The notes: generated by a model from the sequence alone, not told the origin. A stretch of 64,000 bases of DNA from Taenia hydatigena (GCA_036345935.2 JADWOT020001129.1:1-64000); one strand, 5' to 3'. Shown: positions 45,421 to 57,589, counted from the first letter of the stretch. A program made the numbers and translations.

Positions 45421-46205
45421 GATGAAACATGTTGTGGACGACGAGACAATTCATAAACCTACTTATATCTACACCAAGCACGCAAGACACATGAAAGACG
45501 CAGCCATATTAAAGACGGTTGTATGTCCATGCATCAATAAAGTTCCTGGCGGTGGTAATCCCAATCGCAACCCACAATAGATGATCTCGTTGACGTTCAG
45601 CAAGTGAATTCATGCCGGTAACGCTTATCTTGGCAATAAATTGTACAAGGAACAAGGGTTCTGCGAAAAAAAAGTGAATGCGAACGTACCAATACATTTA
45701 CACGCAGTGTACCAAGATAGGGGAGCGGTTTATCCCAGGACGAAGCTGCCCAGGCACCGATTAAAAGCTGGGTGGCGTATGTAAACTTACGAAGGAAAAG
45801 CAAGGAAAAGTAAATGCCGATCTCACTGCTATATGTTTTGACGCTTCACTTACAAAAGTTCTAATGTAACGAACGATGCTTGTAGTCATCCGAAGACAAT
45901 ATTAAGGGTGTTACTCTGACTTTCTATTCTACATTCCTTTCGGCGGAACATATACCGAAGCCAAATATTCGCACTAAAGTATGAGGCATGCAGGGATATT
46001 CCGCCATCTCTTGCCTCTCATATCTGCAAGAAGGTCAGATTGCAATTCAGAATAGATATTAAGTGTTGTGGGATATAGCTTCTCAACGATGAGGCAAAAG
46101 AACTATCTAACGCCATTCAAATTTACCAAGCTGAGGCATCATAAGAAGCTTGCAACATGCAGAGAGATCGAGGTAACAGTAACGTTTACTTTGCTAAGGC
46201 GCATG

Positions 46206-46244
46206 GAGGTGATACCCCCCGCTATAAAACGGGGGTATCACCTC
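46206..46244. other. Perfect 14-bp hairpin next to the inner end of the left arm
   Basis: GAGGTGATACCCCC (46,206-46,219) and GGGGGTATCACCTC (46,231-46,244) are exact inverted complements around the 11-nt loop CGCTATAAAAC. It begins 22 bp beyond the point where similarity to the right arm ends, and has no counterpart there. Confidence 0.9.
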
Positions 46245-49200
46245 ATTCTTATCCGTACCCTCTTCATTCCTTTTATTATATCGGCACCCCTTTCTCACAT
46301 TAACGCATCACATAAAAAACCAAAATTAACAAGATGGGAATGTAGTGACATCATGTCATCAGCGCTCAGGACTGCGCTGACTGTCTCGCAAACAAACACT
46401 TTGTGCAATGAAATTCACAGCAAGTGTACATCGCATTTGGCGGGAGCCATAAAGTGTCAGCCGGGGTGCCTGCAACTCCGGAGTAAGTACCTGTTTGGTT
46501 CGACTAAATTCTCGGAAATGCAAGTGCGTTGCCTGCCCCATTTTAGCTGCTAATTTTTGGAAGCTGAGGACACTGAGTTTCATGCAATCACTGGCCAGCG
46601 CCTTTCTCTCCCATGGAGTGCAACAAGATTCCTAAATGTCCTGTAGCTATGCAAAATTACGAGCAGTCACCAGTGGTTGGTTGTGGTGAAAATCATTTGG
46701 CGTGGCTGTGATGTGAACGTTAGGCCTCTATTTTATCTACACTTCGACATCTGGCTTGGGGTTGTTCAGCTAAATGGTATTTGAAGCGTCCGACTCGCCC
46801 TCAGAAGCAGGGTGGATCGAAAAATGCTACTTGACTTGCTTGTAATTAAAGGTCCGATTGCTGTTTGCAATCATAAATGGACTCATAAAACGTCAGATGT
46901 TGCGGTCCATAGTGGTTTATTCAACGGCTTTCGCAAAGATTAGTGTTTCATGAAGCATTTTGGGGCTTAGTAGTCTTTGGCAGATAAAGCGGTGGCCTTT
47001 AGAGGGCCATCAGGAGGGACGCTATTGATGTCGATTTGCGTGCATTGCCAGATCTTGCCATTTGGCCTTGTGAACGACAACGCTGGTGGTTTCGAGTTTT
47101 TACGAGAGGTCTTTGGCTACTGAGTTCAGTTTGTTTTAAGGGATTGAAATATCTTCATAAATTTAGACCCTGTGGTAGGTGCATGTGGCTAAGAATATGA
47201 CGTTTAAGTACTCTGATGCGGTAACATTATTTCCAAGTATCCATGCAGCTGCTCGGAAGGAATACGGTCGGTTACTGCTCTCAAATGCATTCGAGGTGAT
47301 GGTGACAAGTGCATTCTCAGATTGAGGTAAGATTTCCAACAGGTGGTAATTTCGGAGGTTGATTGTTCGACCGGTAATGTGGTCTTGCAATTGTTATTTG
47401 CAGTTTGACCATTTCGAAAACTGCTTATGTTAGAATTGTGGCCGCTCTAGACGTGGACCTACGATCGCCTACGATCGGTGTCATCGCGCTTGCAATGTGA
47501 ACGCGAATCAGTGTGTAGGGCATATCGAACTCATCTGCTCCTCCGCGCTAGCCATAAGGAGCTGGATGAACGGCGCATGCATTTAATACTGCTTATTCTA
47601 TCGTGGCAATCAAGTGCGGGCATTCGACCACCTCAATGAGGTGTTTGTACCGGTTGGGACATCTGTCAAGCTGGATGGTGTTTGTCATTCATGTGCTGAC
47701 TTCAGCGCATCACTTCAGTCTTCAGCTGCATTCTACTCTGTGTTGTGGTCATTGCAACTGGCTCCACATTTGTTGGAGTTTAAGCGAATAAGCCGCCATG
47801 CAACCACGTGCTATGCTGGAAGGCAAGCCGAAGACGAAATGAAGACCGCCAGTGCAGTCGCACGCTTTCTCCCCAGCCGCACCAATGTTTCACGAACTAC
47901 TTGCCATTGAAAATAATTGAGTGGCATTTGTGAACAAATTAAAGTAATCGACGCATCGGAGTGACGCTTTCATGCCGATTCACGAACACGGAAGATTCAA
48001 GGTAGAAAGTGATGAACAGGCATCTATTTGCCTAAAATAATGGTCGCGATGACACTTGCATGTCTGGATAGACCTATGCATCCGTTCACTGGACGGCAAT
48101 ATCGGTTTCACTTTCAATCGTTATGCTCCTTCGATCACAGTTGATCAAATGATCACTTTACATTCGTAAATGTTAGCCTGAAGTATGACGGTAGAGTACC
48201 CTCTTGATTGCGCAGAACTTAGCATTTCAGCTAATTTCATCAGAGCATTGGATTTCGCACTGCAAACCTGTCTGTTTGCAAAATAGTTTAGGTGTCAATA
48301 ATAGTCCAGCTTGTTAGGCGGCACCAATGCGTTGCAGTAGTACCTTTTGATATGGCGAATCGAAAGTGAGAATAACCTATTCATTGCATCGATTGAGACT
48401 CAAAACTGCAAGCTATGAAGTAGGCCATCTAAGGTGCTTGTACCTGAGTTAAATTAGCGAAGCAATAGTCGCGGCTTCCATGCTATGGCATTTTTTGTCA
48501 GTCGCAGCCGGTTATGATCCTTTTTTCAAAACACGGCTCACCACCAGAGCATCAGCAGTAGAGTATACCTTTAAAGTTACTACAAATGGTCAAAAATATT
48601 TCACAATTTCTGCTAGATATTGGACCAACAATTGGACTTTAGGATTGCATGTGTTCAATGTAGCATCTTCAACTTCATCTGGAGCACTTTTTATGAATTA
48701 GCACCAATGGTGAAGATTGTCTGTCTTAGGGCGGTTTGTGATGTGTGAGGCAGATGTACCCCTACTGACAAATTCCTACCTGCCAATAGTTTTGCACGTG
48801 TTTTAGTTACACTTTGATACAATGAGTGCAGTTTAGTTCAGTGATCTCTTTGTTCTTACCACCATAAATCTATCAGCTTCGTTGACAAAGCGGTATGCAT
48901 GCTTGTCTGAATGCACTCGCTAGGCGAGAAGCGGTCAGGAAGTGTTGGCTTCGAGTTGGATGGATGTCATCGTCTCTCGAGGAGGATACGTACCCTGAAT
49001 GCGTGCAGCCCGCAATATCTGTGTCCCTTTAATAATCACTGAACCATAAAATTTGTCATGAGCCAACTCGCCTACTAATTCTAAGTACATCAACGCCAAA
49101 TTATGAATGAGAACCATTGCACTCAAGGCATAAGAACGCTGCACTTCTCCTCACCAATGCCATATGCAGTGCTAATCACACATTTGTGTATTCAGTTGAA

Positions 49201-49801
49201 TGCTGAGATGCTCGATGCTTTGCGTAGATAAATGATGAGCATTTCGAATTTTTCTTCTCCAACTTAAAGCAATTCAGAATGCATAAGTATGCGTGCATTC
49301 ATAACTCGAATTTCCGATTTGGTACCTAAACAAAGAAACATTGATTTGCTAATGTTTGCTATCAGGTTTATAGAACAACTACCACCACCACGATGCAGAT
49401 GGACAGGCTGGCTTTATTAATTATGGAAATAGGTTCTATCAAACTTAAGGCTATTACTCTTCCGCAAGTTTAAATTCATTACCTCAGAACTTCCTTACAA
49501 CAGCACAGTGATCTCGCGTCACTGTCATCCAAGTAGAGGCGCAGATTGGCGTAACATCATCTCGGTATTTGGTAAGCGAGCGGTCCCAGCACCACCACCA
49601 GCATTCCGTACTTCCTGCTGACAGTCATGTCACCAGACAGATAAGGATAGCGTCTGTTTACCGGCAACGTTACGTGTTTAACATAGAAGCAGCCATTTAA
49701 AGGACTAAATGCTCAGGCTTTTAAAAAATGTCATGAATGAGGACCCTGTTTTTGATACGCGCTAATTGACGACTGTTCAGTAAAGTTAATCCACAAAGAG
49801 T
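46245..49801. other. Spacer between the arms, no firm gene
   Basis: A 98-codon plus-strand frame at 47,614-47,910 has good composition (begins RAFDHLNEVFVPVGTSVKLD), but starts at GTG and has no clear splice support. Another at 48,480-48,701 is similar in quality. Neither is called. Confidence 0.35.
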
Positions 49802-49995
49802 ATGCCTTGTGCAAATGCACTCACGCACTATTTCCATCTGGTGGTAAAAGCGAGTTTGTCTCATGCACGGATAGGCGAATGCTTGCGCATCCTTTCAGAG
49901 CAAATGCTGTCTCACTTTGAAATGGCTTTGACTAGGATACAGAGTATGCGATGCGATTACATTTTAGCAACCCTTAAATTGGAGACCCAAGTAGG
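49802..49995 (+). CDS. Candidate coding exon, helical segment
   Basis: An ATG at 49,802 opens 64 codons plus two bases to a consensus donor (GTAGG then GTGAGT). It encodes a helix-like segment (ALTHYFHLVVKASLSHARIG, ECLRILSEQMLSHFEMAL, RIQSMRC). Composition and the GTGAGT fit support coding. No family, no partner exon. Confidence 0.32.
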
Positions 49996-50929
49996 GTGAG
50001 TAGAAATGAAATGGCATGGCATTTACTGTTTACTCCATGCCATCATTATTTTTTGCAAAACTGAGAAGGGCCTTTAGTGTTTTTACAACCACCTCAAATA
50101 CAGCTTTGATGAACGAGCTCAATTTGGCCTCATGTCAGTAAATTTGATTTGTAGACAGGAGCCACTGCCATTTCCATTTTACAGAGTCTCTAGTGTTCGA
50201 AGAGAAACTAGTGATAAGAAGTTCACTCCATATGGCGCTCTTACCTATAGTTTATCAAGGTGTATTTATCATCGTTTGAAATCGTCCCACCCAATTTTGC
50301 GTTTCAGAATGCTTTCTTTCCGTATGCATCACTTAGTTGACACGACTTGTCTGACAAGCGAATTAGAATAGAAGGTTTCAATTTGTTGAAGTACTTTTTT
50401 GTGAAATGGTCCTGAGCCATCCTGCGTGAAAGCATGGTGATTGATGTGGAGTTGTCAACCAAACCCACCATTAACCTACGCTCCTTATCAAGACCACCAC
50501 CGCGTCGGACACTTTGGCTTAAAGCTGGGTCATCAGCCTGTGTGACTACTGACATGGGATTTTCACATACAGACAGGGGAAAGGGCTTCATACTAGTCCA
50601 AATCCTGCTTAATGCAGAGTTTGACTAAAAAATGGAAACTTCCTGCCTTATACCTAGGTGGCTGCAATGTCTCACCCCTTGCCACTCTTCTTCGGACACA
50701 AGTCTACTTCCACGTGCTGTGGCACCCACTGTTGCCGAGACTCTCCCGCACCGCACCACACCACACCACATCGCACCAGACCACACACCGCAATGCTGTG
50801 TGGTGCCCAATGAGCAGGAGGTAAGCGGCATTCAACACAAATGCCACTAGACCAAAATGTGCTCTTGCTACTTGCAAATGTAGACCACTGAGCTACCCAA
50901 GTGGGTAAATTTGACAGTAGAGGGAATTG

Positions 50930-51184
50930 GCGGAGTAGGAGCGGTGGTCAGTGGAATGGTGTTGTTGGGGCACGAGTGAAGTTGTGAAGGAGAGGGATGG
51001 TAGAGAAAGTGAAGCATGAGGGATGAGGGTGATCATGGCGCTGCAGTGTGGAGGGAATTCATGATGTGCGCAGTGTTGAGGTGAGTAGATGTGGTGAGAG
51101 GTTGGTGGGTAGAGGAGGCGGAGGGCAAGCGGAGGGTGGATAGGGAGGGCAGGGGGGTTGACAAAAGGGAAAAGCGAGAGGCGT
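50930..51184 (+). other. Purine-rich leader upstream of tRNA-Ser
   Basis: A G/A-rich stretch of about 250 bp (AGGAGGCGGAGGGCAAGCGG, GGATAGGGAGGGCAGGGGGG) leads straight into the tRNA. It is compositionally like the leaders of the two tRNA-Pro-like units. Confidence 0.6.
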
Positions 51185-51266
51185 GACGTGGTGACCAAGT
51201 GGTTAGGGCGATGGACTGCTAATCCATTTGGGCTTCCCCGCGTGAGTTCGGGTCTCACCTGCGTCG
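51185..51266 (+). tRNA. tRNA-Ser(GCT) or close derivative
   Basis: 82 nt. The acceptor stem GACGTGG/CTGCGTC pairs with two G-U type pairs. The anticodon stem ATGGA/TCCAT is perfect around CTGCTAA, giving anticodon GCT. The variable arm has a GGG/CCC stem, as expected for class II serine tRNAs. The T-stem GTGAG/CTCAC is perfect. Departures from a canonical gene are an A-C pair in the D-stem, a T-loop TTCGGGT instead of TTCGAAT, and no T-run terminator within about 30 bp. It may be functional or a recent derivative. Confidence 0.75.
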
Positions 51267-51430
51267 TGCGGCTGCTTATTGTCCTCCTCGCTACTGTGCC
51301 GTTTATTGCACCTTGAGTGGCTTGCTTTGCTTCGCTCGCATTGTCGTTGCTGTGGTTGACTTCCCACCGCATTGGGCCTGTGTGGTGGCGTGTGGGGTAG
51401 AGGGCGTCGTGCCAATAATGGTAAAGGCAT

Positions 51431-51476
51431 GCCGCGACCTGGGCTCGAACCGCTCTCCCAACTGAGCTATCACGGC
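51431..51476 (-). repeat. tRNA-like unit with acceptor and D-arm but no anticodon arm
   Basis: 46 nt on the minus strand. The acceptor stem GCCGTGA/TCGCGGC pairs (one wobble) and the D-arm GCTC-AGTTGGGA-GAGC is perfect. GGTTCGAGCCC, a perfect B box and T-loop, then follows directly. The anticodon arm and the 5' half of the T-stem, roughly 25 nt, are missing. The A box (TAGCTCAGTTGG) and B box are therefore only 5 nt apart, against 30-40 in normal tRNA genes. The same arrangement occurs at 32,751-32,799. Confidence 0.75.
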
Positions 51477-52309
51477 GACGTGCCGTCGCGACGCGTTACC
51501 ACCCACCACTTCTACACAACACCGCCCTCATTGCCTACCACCCTCTTCGAATGCGTGCTGCTCGTGTACCCATCCCTCCTCCCGCTTTCTTTGATGCTAT
51601 CGTGCACAGGAAAGATTCCCAATCTTCTCACTTACAAATGCCTGTCTGACAATCCGATTACAATCTGTGTGAGACCAACGCACTTTCAATGCACATGTCT
51701 CGAAGAGTTGCTCTAGGCAATCAAAAGGGCTAACATCTGAAAAATGCATACATTGCCTTAGGTTGTTTCACTTAAATACAAGCTACAATCAGGCTTCAAC
51801 AGTGAGCCAGACGATATCCCATTATTGAAACGTGAAACGAATTAAATGAAAGACCTCAAGACGCTCTTGTTAGTCGACGCAACGGAGCCGTAAAACATAC
51901 AGCAATGCGGCTTCGAGGTCACGACGAGCCAATCCGCATGCAGTGCCATTTGAAGTCGCCATGTCGCAATTCCACTGATAAGGCTACCACCACGGATGAC
52001 TTACCTTGCCGTGAACTCCCCTTTGGCAAAACTTTGCAAGACCCACGACAGCCCTAAATATTTTGGCAGAATCGTCAAGCACAGGTCAAGCGTTGCTTAA
52101 CCATGATCCGCTTCAGTTCTGTGACTCAACTGCTGCTTCATTAATATTGCCAATCAATCTTGCGCAACAATCTGCCCTCAACGCGCCTGATTACAAACTC
52201 GACGTTAACTAGAAATAAGGAAGCTATTTATTTGCAGTATTTCGCCACTTATAATAGGATTTATTGCGGCATTAAACCTGAAAGAAACTGCCAAAGAGCC
52301 GCTTTCAAC

Positions 52310-52543
52310 ATGAGACACTTCACTCTTGTTTACAAGACACTTTACACAAACGCCTACCCATCAGTAAATGCTGTGATTCGCGCTAGAACCGCCCCATTTT
52401 GGTGCTCTTTTGGTAATGCTGAAGTGTGCGATTTCGCTACTAGCCGCGCTGTACAGAAAACTGTTCTCAATCCAGAGGAATGTCCATTCGATGCGAAGAG
52501 TACCTGCTTCGTGTGCTTTGCGATGATGTATGGGTGCACCTGA
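52310..52543 (+). CDS. Weak candidate cysteine-rich ORF
   Basis: From the ATG, 77 codons to TGA; the frame is open for 50 more codons upstream. The C-terminal half has six cysteines (CSFGNAEVCDF, EECPFDAKSTCFVCF, GC end). The complement is open over 80 codons too. No signal peptide or splice signals are convincing. Confidence 0.25.
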   Translation: MRHFTLVYKTLYTNAYPSVNAVIRARTAPFWCSFGNAEVCDFATSRAVQKTVLNPEECPFDAKSTCFVCFAMMYGCT

Positions 52544-52934
52544 CGCGGATGACGCACATACAGAAGGCTAGTGCCTGAGTAATGGCAGATCGACAACGCC
52601 TGAAAATCGTCAGCCCTGGCCTAGGAAGGACGTTCCGTTGACTGGCAGGCAGGACGCATGTGTGGTCGTCTTAGCCTGCCCCCTAACAATCTTGGCAAAT
52701 AAATGAACCAATAACAGTGGTAAGAAAAGCCAGAGATGGCCTCAGTATGCCCCTTCCATTACTACAAAGTAAAAATTCCGCGTATTTTTGATGACTGTTT
52801 TAAATCCCCCGACCAGCTGCTGAATCATCCACACCCCTACTCTCCACTTGCCATTGATGCACCGGCTGGGTGTCGGATATCGACTGCAGCTTTTAGTGAT
52901 GCTCCTTTCCGTGAAAGGCGAAGGGAAGAACGCA

Positions 52935-53035
52935 AAGCAGAGAGCAGCGGCGAACCACACAACCAGTGGCAACGTTTATGCAGAAGAGGAAGAACTTCAA
53001 AGGGATGCTCGAGGGCTCCCCACTGACAAATCTAT
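52935..53035 (+). repeat. Dispersed repeat R2, copy c (truncated)
   Basis: Starts AGAGAGCAGCGGCGAACCAC and matches copy b at 54,350 (AGAGAGCAGCGACGAACCAC) through CACAACCAGTGGCA and CGAGGGCTCCCCACTG. It then diverges, so only the 5' half is present. Confidence 0.72.
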
Positions 53036-53499
53036 GCACTATGAACTACCGCAATTTGCGTCTACATAACTCAATGCTAAATTCGACTGATTTATGTGTC
53101 AGCATTGCAGCATGATACTCCATGGTTGCCGAATGGGACAATTATTTTATAAATGTGAACACCTATCCAGGGAAGTTTTAACTGAATGAATTTTGATAAT
53201 CACTGCTGAAGTGGGATGAAATCCAGCCGTGGGTCCATTGACACCTGCTCATTAGGAGACATAGTCGAGTTTTGTCGACGTCATTTGCAGAATTAGAGTA
53301 TGAATAAGCAACGATGTAGAACGGTCGTTGACATCGATTTGATCCTGCTCATGACGGTATCGCTAAAGCTACTGATGATATGCACATTTTTTGTGCCCAT
53401 ATTTAATTCACTCGAAGGACTCTTATCCAAAAGTCCTCAAATCTAATGCGATTTGATCAAAACCAATTCAGTGTAGTGAAGCTAACGTAAGGTAAACCA

Positions 53500-53706
53500 A
53501 TGAGTAACACACGGCTAAAGGTTGGCTGTTGCATTACAAAGCACTGGATGAAACTAGCGTTACATTTGCAAATGGAGAGTAAAGAGGCTGCTTTTAAATC
53601 AAACAGAAGCTGCTTACTAGCTGAGACTCCTGACAGTACGGTGTGTGCAGCCTATGTGATGTTCATTCCATCTGATCCACGTCAACCCAATGCCAAGTTG
53701 TCATGA
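53500..53706 (+). CDS. Weak candidate ORF
   Basis: An ATG-initiated frame of 68 codons with balanced composition (MSNTRLKVGCCITKHWMKLA at the start), ending TGA. No motif, no neighbouring exon, no polyadenylation signal noted. Confidence 0.2.
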   Translation: MSNTRLKVGCCITKHWMKLALHLQMESKEAAFKSNRSCLLAETPDSTVCAAYVMFIPSDPRQPNAKLS

Positions 53707-54344
53707 CAATTTAACCTGATCCGGTATTTTTTGCAATGGAATGCTTGGGATCAAATCGAAAAGATTGTCAATATTCTATTCGACTAAAATTTGGCACGGC
53801 ACAACTAATTGTGCATTGCACCGCCCAGTAAAGTGGTGCACTTCAATAGCTCATTTAGAGGTACTGAACAAGGAAGTCTCAATCCATTCAAGCAGAAGGT
53901 CGCCTTTCGCTATTCGACATAAGAATAGAGTTGTACCAATTGGGGCAATGCTCATTTTGTGAGATCTACCTCTATTTCAAGCATTTTAATATATTTGTAT
54001 ACATTCTATCAAATCCACACCAATTTGATGTGATTTAAACAGGTCCAGTCAAATGAAATGTATCAAATTATGCGTAATCTACAATACGGCACACAAACTC
54101 GTTTTGGACTTCCCAATATCAACTGCATTGCCCCAAATGAGCCTCATACTTGGAGGTTGTAAGCAAAATGCTTAAATGGAGTCAAGCTAATGGAAACATC
54201 TCTCCCTCGCTCATGTTGATTAAAACACAATTCGTTTGGAGCTTCTAACACAAACGTTACTCGGCAATTCCTAACAAGGGTGCTCCCATAAGTGGCGTCT
54301 CTTTTGGAAAGAATCGAAGTATGTTCCTCCCATGCTTAAATCTT

Positions 54345-54590
54345 CACGCAGAGAGCAGCGACGAACCACACAACCAGTGGCAGCACCAATACGGGAGAGG
54401 AGAAGCACCAAAGGGACGCCCGAGGGCTCCCCACTGGCAAAAACTATGCACCCGAGCGAACCCGATTAGAGTCCGTCGCAGGCTTCAACACAGCAGAGTG
54501 CAATGCTGAGCCTCCACCTGGGGTCAGAGCCTTGCTGATCACCCTGAACCCGGCGCCAGGTAAGTTTGATGCGCTAACACTCACACCAAA
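54345..54590 (+). repeat. Dispersed repeat R2, copy b (longest)
   Basis: Contains the 5' half seen in copy c and the 3' half seen in copy a. This gives a reconstructed family length of about 245 bp, ending near GCCAGGTAAGTTTGATGCGC. No tRNA-like, 7SL-like or poly-A feature was recognised, so the class is unknown. Confidence 0.75.
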
Positions 54591-55730
54591 CCTGCTCTGA
54601 GACTACAGCTTGCACCTTCTATCTTACTTCGCCAAAACCGAGCATCACCTCACACTTCCGCTACATTGCGCATTTCTACACTCATGCACTTGCTCCTTCT
54701 TGCGCCAATTTACAGCATCATCTGCATCTTCCCTCCTTCTTCGCACGCACCTACCCGTTGTCTACGCAAACCTACTTTCCCACTTCAGTAGTACCTTCTG
54801 TCTCGCCACCTGTGTGTCTCGCGTGTCAAGTGCCGCGTCATGTTGAAGTGCCTGTAGCAAGGTGGTGTATGGAGAATGATGAAAACGCGGTCCATTTTCT
54901 TACTTATCAAGAATAGTGGCCGACACACAACTCATAGAGTCACAAAACCCGACATCGTCTGTTACCTCCGTTTTCGTCAGTAGCCCTTTTGTTCTCTTAA
55001 AGACGCTTACACAGCGGTGCAGGCAGTATGAACGCCCACCTTTGCGTAACTCGTCGAATTGATGCTGATATCAACATAAGTGGTTTACCGGTTCTGTCTA
55101 CACATAAGTCAATCACCTACTTCCCTAATTTTATGGCTTTTAAAGAAGACTATTAATGGTAGAACGGAAACAGCAGGGATTAAAGGCAAAATATTATTTA
55201 ACTCAAGTGATTTTTATTTATTTTGACTTTCGAGATTAAGTAAATAAATGTGGTTAATAACAGTGAAATGCCATCTGCTTACTCAAAGCTTGTCCACTGT
55301 GAGCTTTGGAAAAGTTATTTATTTACAGTGCCAGCTCTGACCTCTTCAAAACCCTTGCCCTTTGCCTATCAACCTTACTTCCGTCCAGGTCCTCCATCCC
55401 ATTAGTCTAACGGGAAGTAGAGCCTACCCGGGTTTAGTGTTTATTTTCTCCTTCGAAGTTAATGGCGTCGTTTTAGTCATGGGGTTAGCGTAAATTTCTA
55501 CGTCTTTCACAAAGGATATGTTCAAGCAAGCAATTTACTCCATAGATACCTAGTCACCACTTTAACTCGGTTTTCAGTTCACCTCTTTTGAGCGGAATCC
55601 ACGTATGTTTTAGGAATGAACCTCTATTCTTCTCTTTCTTTGCATCCAACGAGAGGTATACGTTGAATACGCATATGTTATTGCATTAAACAGCGAACGG
55701 TTAAGTACAGAGCCGTGATTGCAGTCGATG
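54591..55730. other. Spacer, nothing recognised
   Basis: C/T-rich at first, then AT-rich; no gene or repeat matched. Confidence 0.4.
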
Positions 55731-56306
55731 CGTCACTGTTACTCCGATCCCTCTGCATGTTGCAAGCTTCTTATGATGCCTTAGCTGGATAAATTTGAAT
55801 GGCGTTTGATAGTTCTTTTGCCTGATCGTTGAGAAGCTATGTCTCACAACATTTAATATTTATTCTGGATTGCAATCTGAGCTTCTTGCAGGTTTGAGAC
55901 GCGAAAGATGGTGGAATATCCTTGCATGCCTCGTGCTTTAGTGCGATTGTATTGCTTCGGCACATGTTCTGCCGAATGTAGAATAGAAAGTCAGAGTAAC
56001 ACCCTTAAAATTGTCTTCGGATGACTACGAGCATCGCTCGTTACATTAGAGGTTTGTGTAATTGAAATGTGCAAGCATACATCAGTGAAATCGGCATTTA
56101 TTTTTTTGCACTGTCCCTTTATAGGTTTACATACGTCACACAGCTTTCAATCGGTGCCTGGGCAGCTTTGTCCTGGGATAAACTGCTCCCCTGTCTTGAT
56201 ACACAGTGTGTAAACGCATTGGTACATTCGCATTTAATGTTTCTGCAAAAACTTTGTTCCTTGTGCAATTAATTGCCAAAATAAGCGTTAGTCATCATGA
56301 TTTCAT

Positions 56307-56849
56307 TTGCTGAATATCCACGAGATCGCCTATTGTGGGCTGCGAATAGGATTACCACTGCCAGGAACCTTATTGATGCATGGACATACGATCGTCTTTA
56401 ATATAACTGTCTCTCAAATGCCTTGCGTGCTTGGTGTAGATATAAGTAGCCTCAGGATTTGTCTCGTCGTTCACAACAAGCTTCATCACGAGCTGTTAAG
56501 TTCATGCGTACAAAACCACTCCGCTTGCCACCTTGATTTCCGCTGTATGGCACGGAAATTGCCTACACTACGTGTGCCATTCACTATTATCACTTGCTCG
56601 ACCTTATGTGGCCTACGCATTCAATGTAGGTCCAAATGCCTTCCTTCTTATGCTGGTGGACGACGCGCCTCTGGAGCTGGCTGTCCCTCTTTTGGTGCAG
56701 TGAATGTGAAACGAGGAAGAGGCCGTTTATGTGATTATGGGGACATAAAGGTTGCTAAGACAGCGCGTTTAGGACCCAAGCAGGCCGTCGCAAGGAAGTT
56801 GATGCATCCGATCACAGGATCAGTTATGAGTCTAAGGTTATCTGACTGA
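56307..56849 (+). other. Open frame shared by both arms (right copy, 180 codons)
   Basis: The longest frame in the arms. It contains QNHSACHLDFRCMARKLPTL, then RVPFTIITCS and KTARLG...LMHPITGSVMSLRL, as in the left arm, with about 55 extra codons upstream. The Gly-rich run of the left copy is replaced here. No domain was recognised. Coding status is doubtful because replacement changes dominate. Confidence 0.3.
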
Positions 56850-57589
56850 GTAAGGCTGGTTAGTACACAATGTTCTTCTACTGTCGACACGATGCATTGC
56901 ATTGATCCAGTCTATCCTTAGTATGAGGCAAGTTAGTACTGATGTCTGCGATTGTGTGCAAGACTTGATATGATGCCTCTGCGAAATTAATCGAAAAAGG
57001 GAAATTCAAAAGTTGGTGGAGGAGCAGAGACAAGTCAACCACGTAATTAGCGAAACGAGATATTAAAATTGAAAAGTGGTTGGTATAGGCGGCAACAATG
57101 CAGAAACTAAAATGCAACGACTTTCTGTTCGCAAATTACACGTTATTTGTAAACCCAAGGCAATACCCGTACCAATATAGCACCATGGCATACAACGAAT
57201 TGACTTAAAGCCAATTTTATCACATCCTATAAAAAAGATAACAATGAGATAAAAGTTGTAAATATTAATTAGAAGGTCAGCAAAGGGAGAAACAATGAAC
57301 GCAGAGAAGCATAAATTGCAAAGGCAACTCATGCAAGCGTGAATTGGAGCCCAACTTCTGGCAAGAATGAGACGCCGCCTGGTGGTGGTGCATTTTACAT
57401 CTGCTGCCACAGGTCTGCTGGCCTGCTGGCACTGCGTGTGTGCGTGCCTTCATTCATGCTGCCGTTTTCAGGCTACCTCTCTACAGTGTTGACAGATGAG
57501 CACGAATGATTCGGTGGGTAAATAGCAATAAAGGATTATAAATAGACCCATCGTATGATCAGTGGACCGCTTGTCGGGCATTAAAGAGT

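Larger units (their letters stand above)
43521..46184 (+). repeat. Left arm of a 2.65-kb inverted duplication
   Basis: The arm from GTTAATCCTCATATGCACAC (43,521) to GAGGTAACAGTAACG (46,184) matches the reverse complement of 55,731-58,359 throughout. I estimate 85-90% identity by eye, with small indels. Contents from the outer end: about 370 bp of unknown sequence, a tRNA-Pro-like unit, a 450-bp C/T-rich tract (G/A-rich on the other strand), a shared open frame, and AT-rich sequence. There are no terminal inverted repeats or target duplications at the arm ends. Confidence 0.88.

Noticed and set aside
46068..46553. 161-codon plus-strand ORF
   Set aside because: It crosses the end of the inverted-duplication arm and the perfect hairpin, has no domain, and is not conserved in the other arm.
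50893..51372. 159-codon minus-strand ORF
   Set aside because: It is antisense to the tRNA-Ser and its purine-rich leader; low-complexity Pro/His/Ser/Leu content.
51303..51509. Minus-strand ORF containing VAVIAQLGE
   Set aside because: The peptide is the translation of a tRNA D-arm (ATAGCTCAGTTGGGAGAG), a well-known spurious product.
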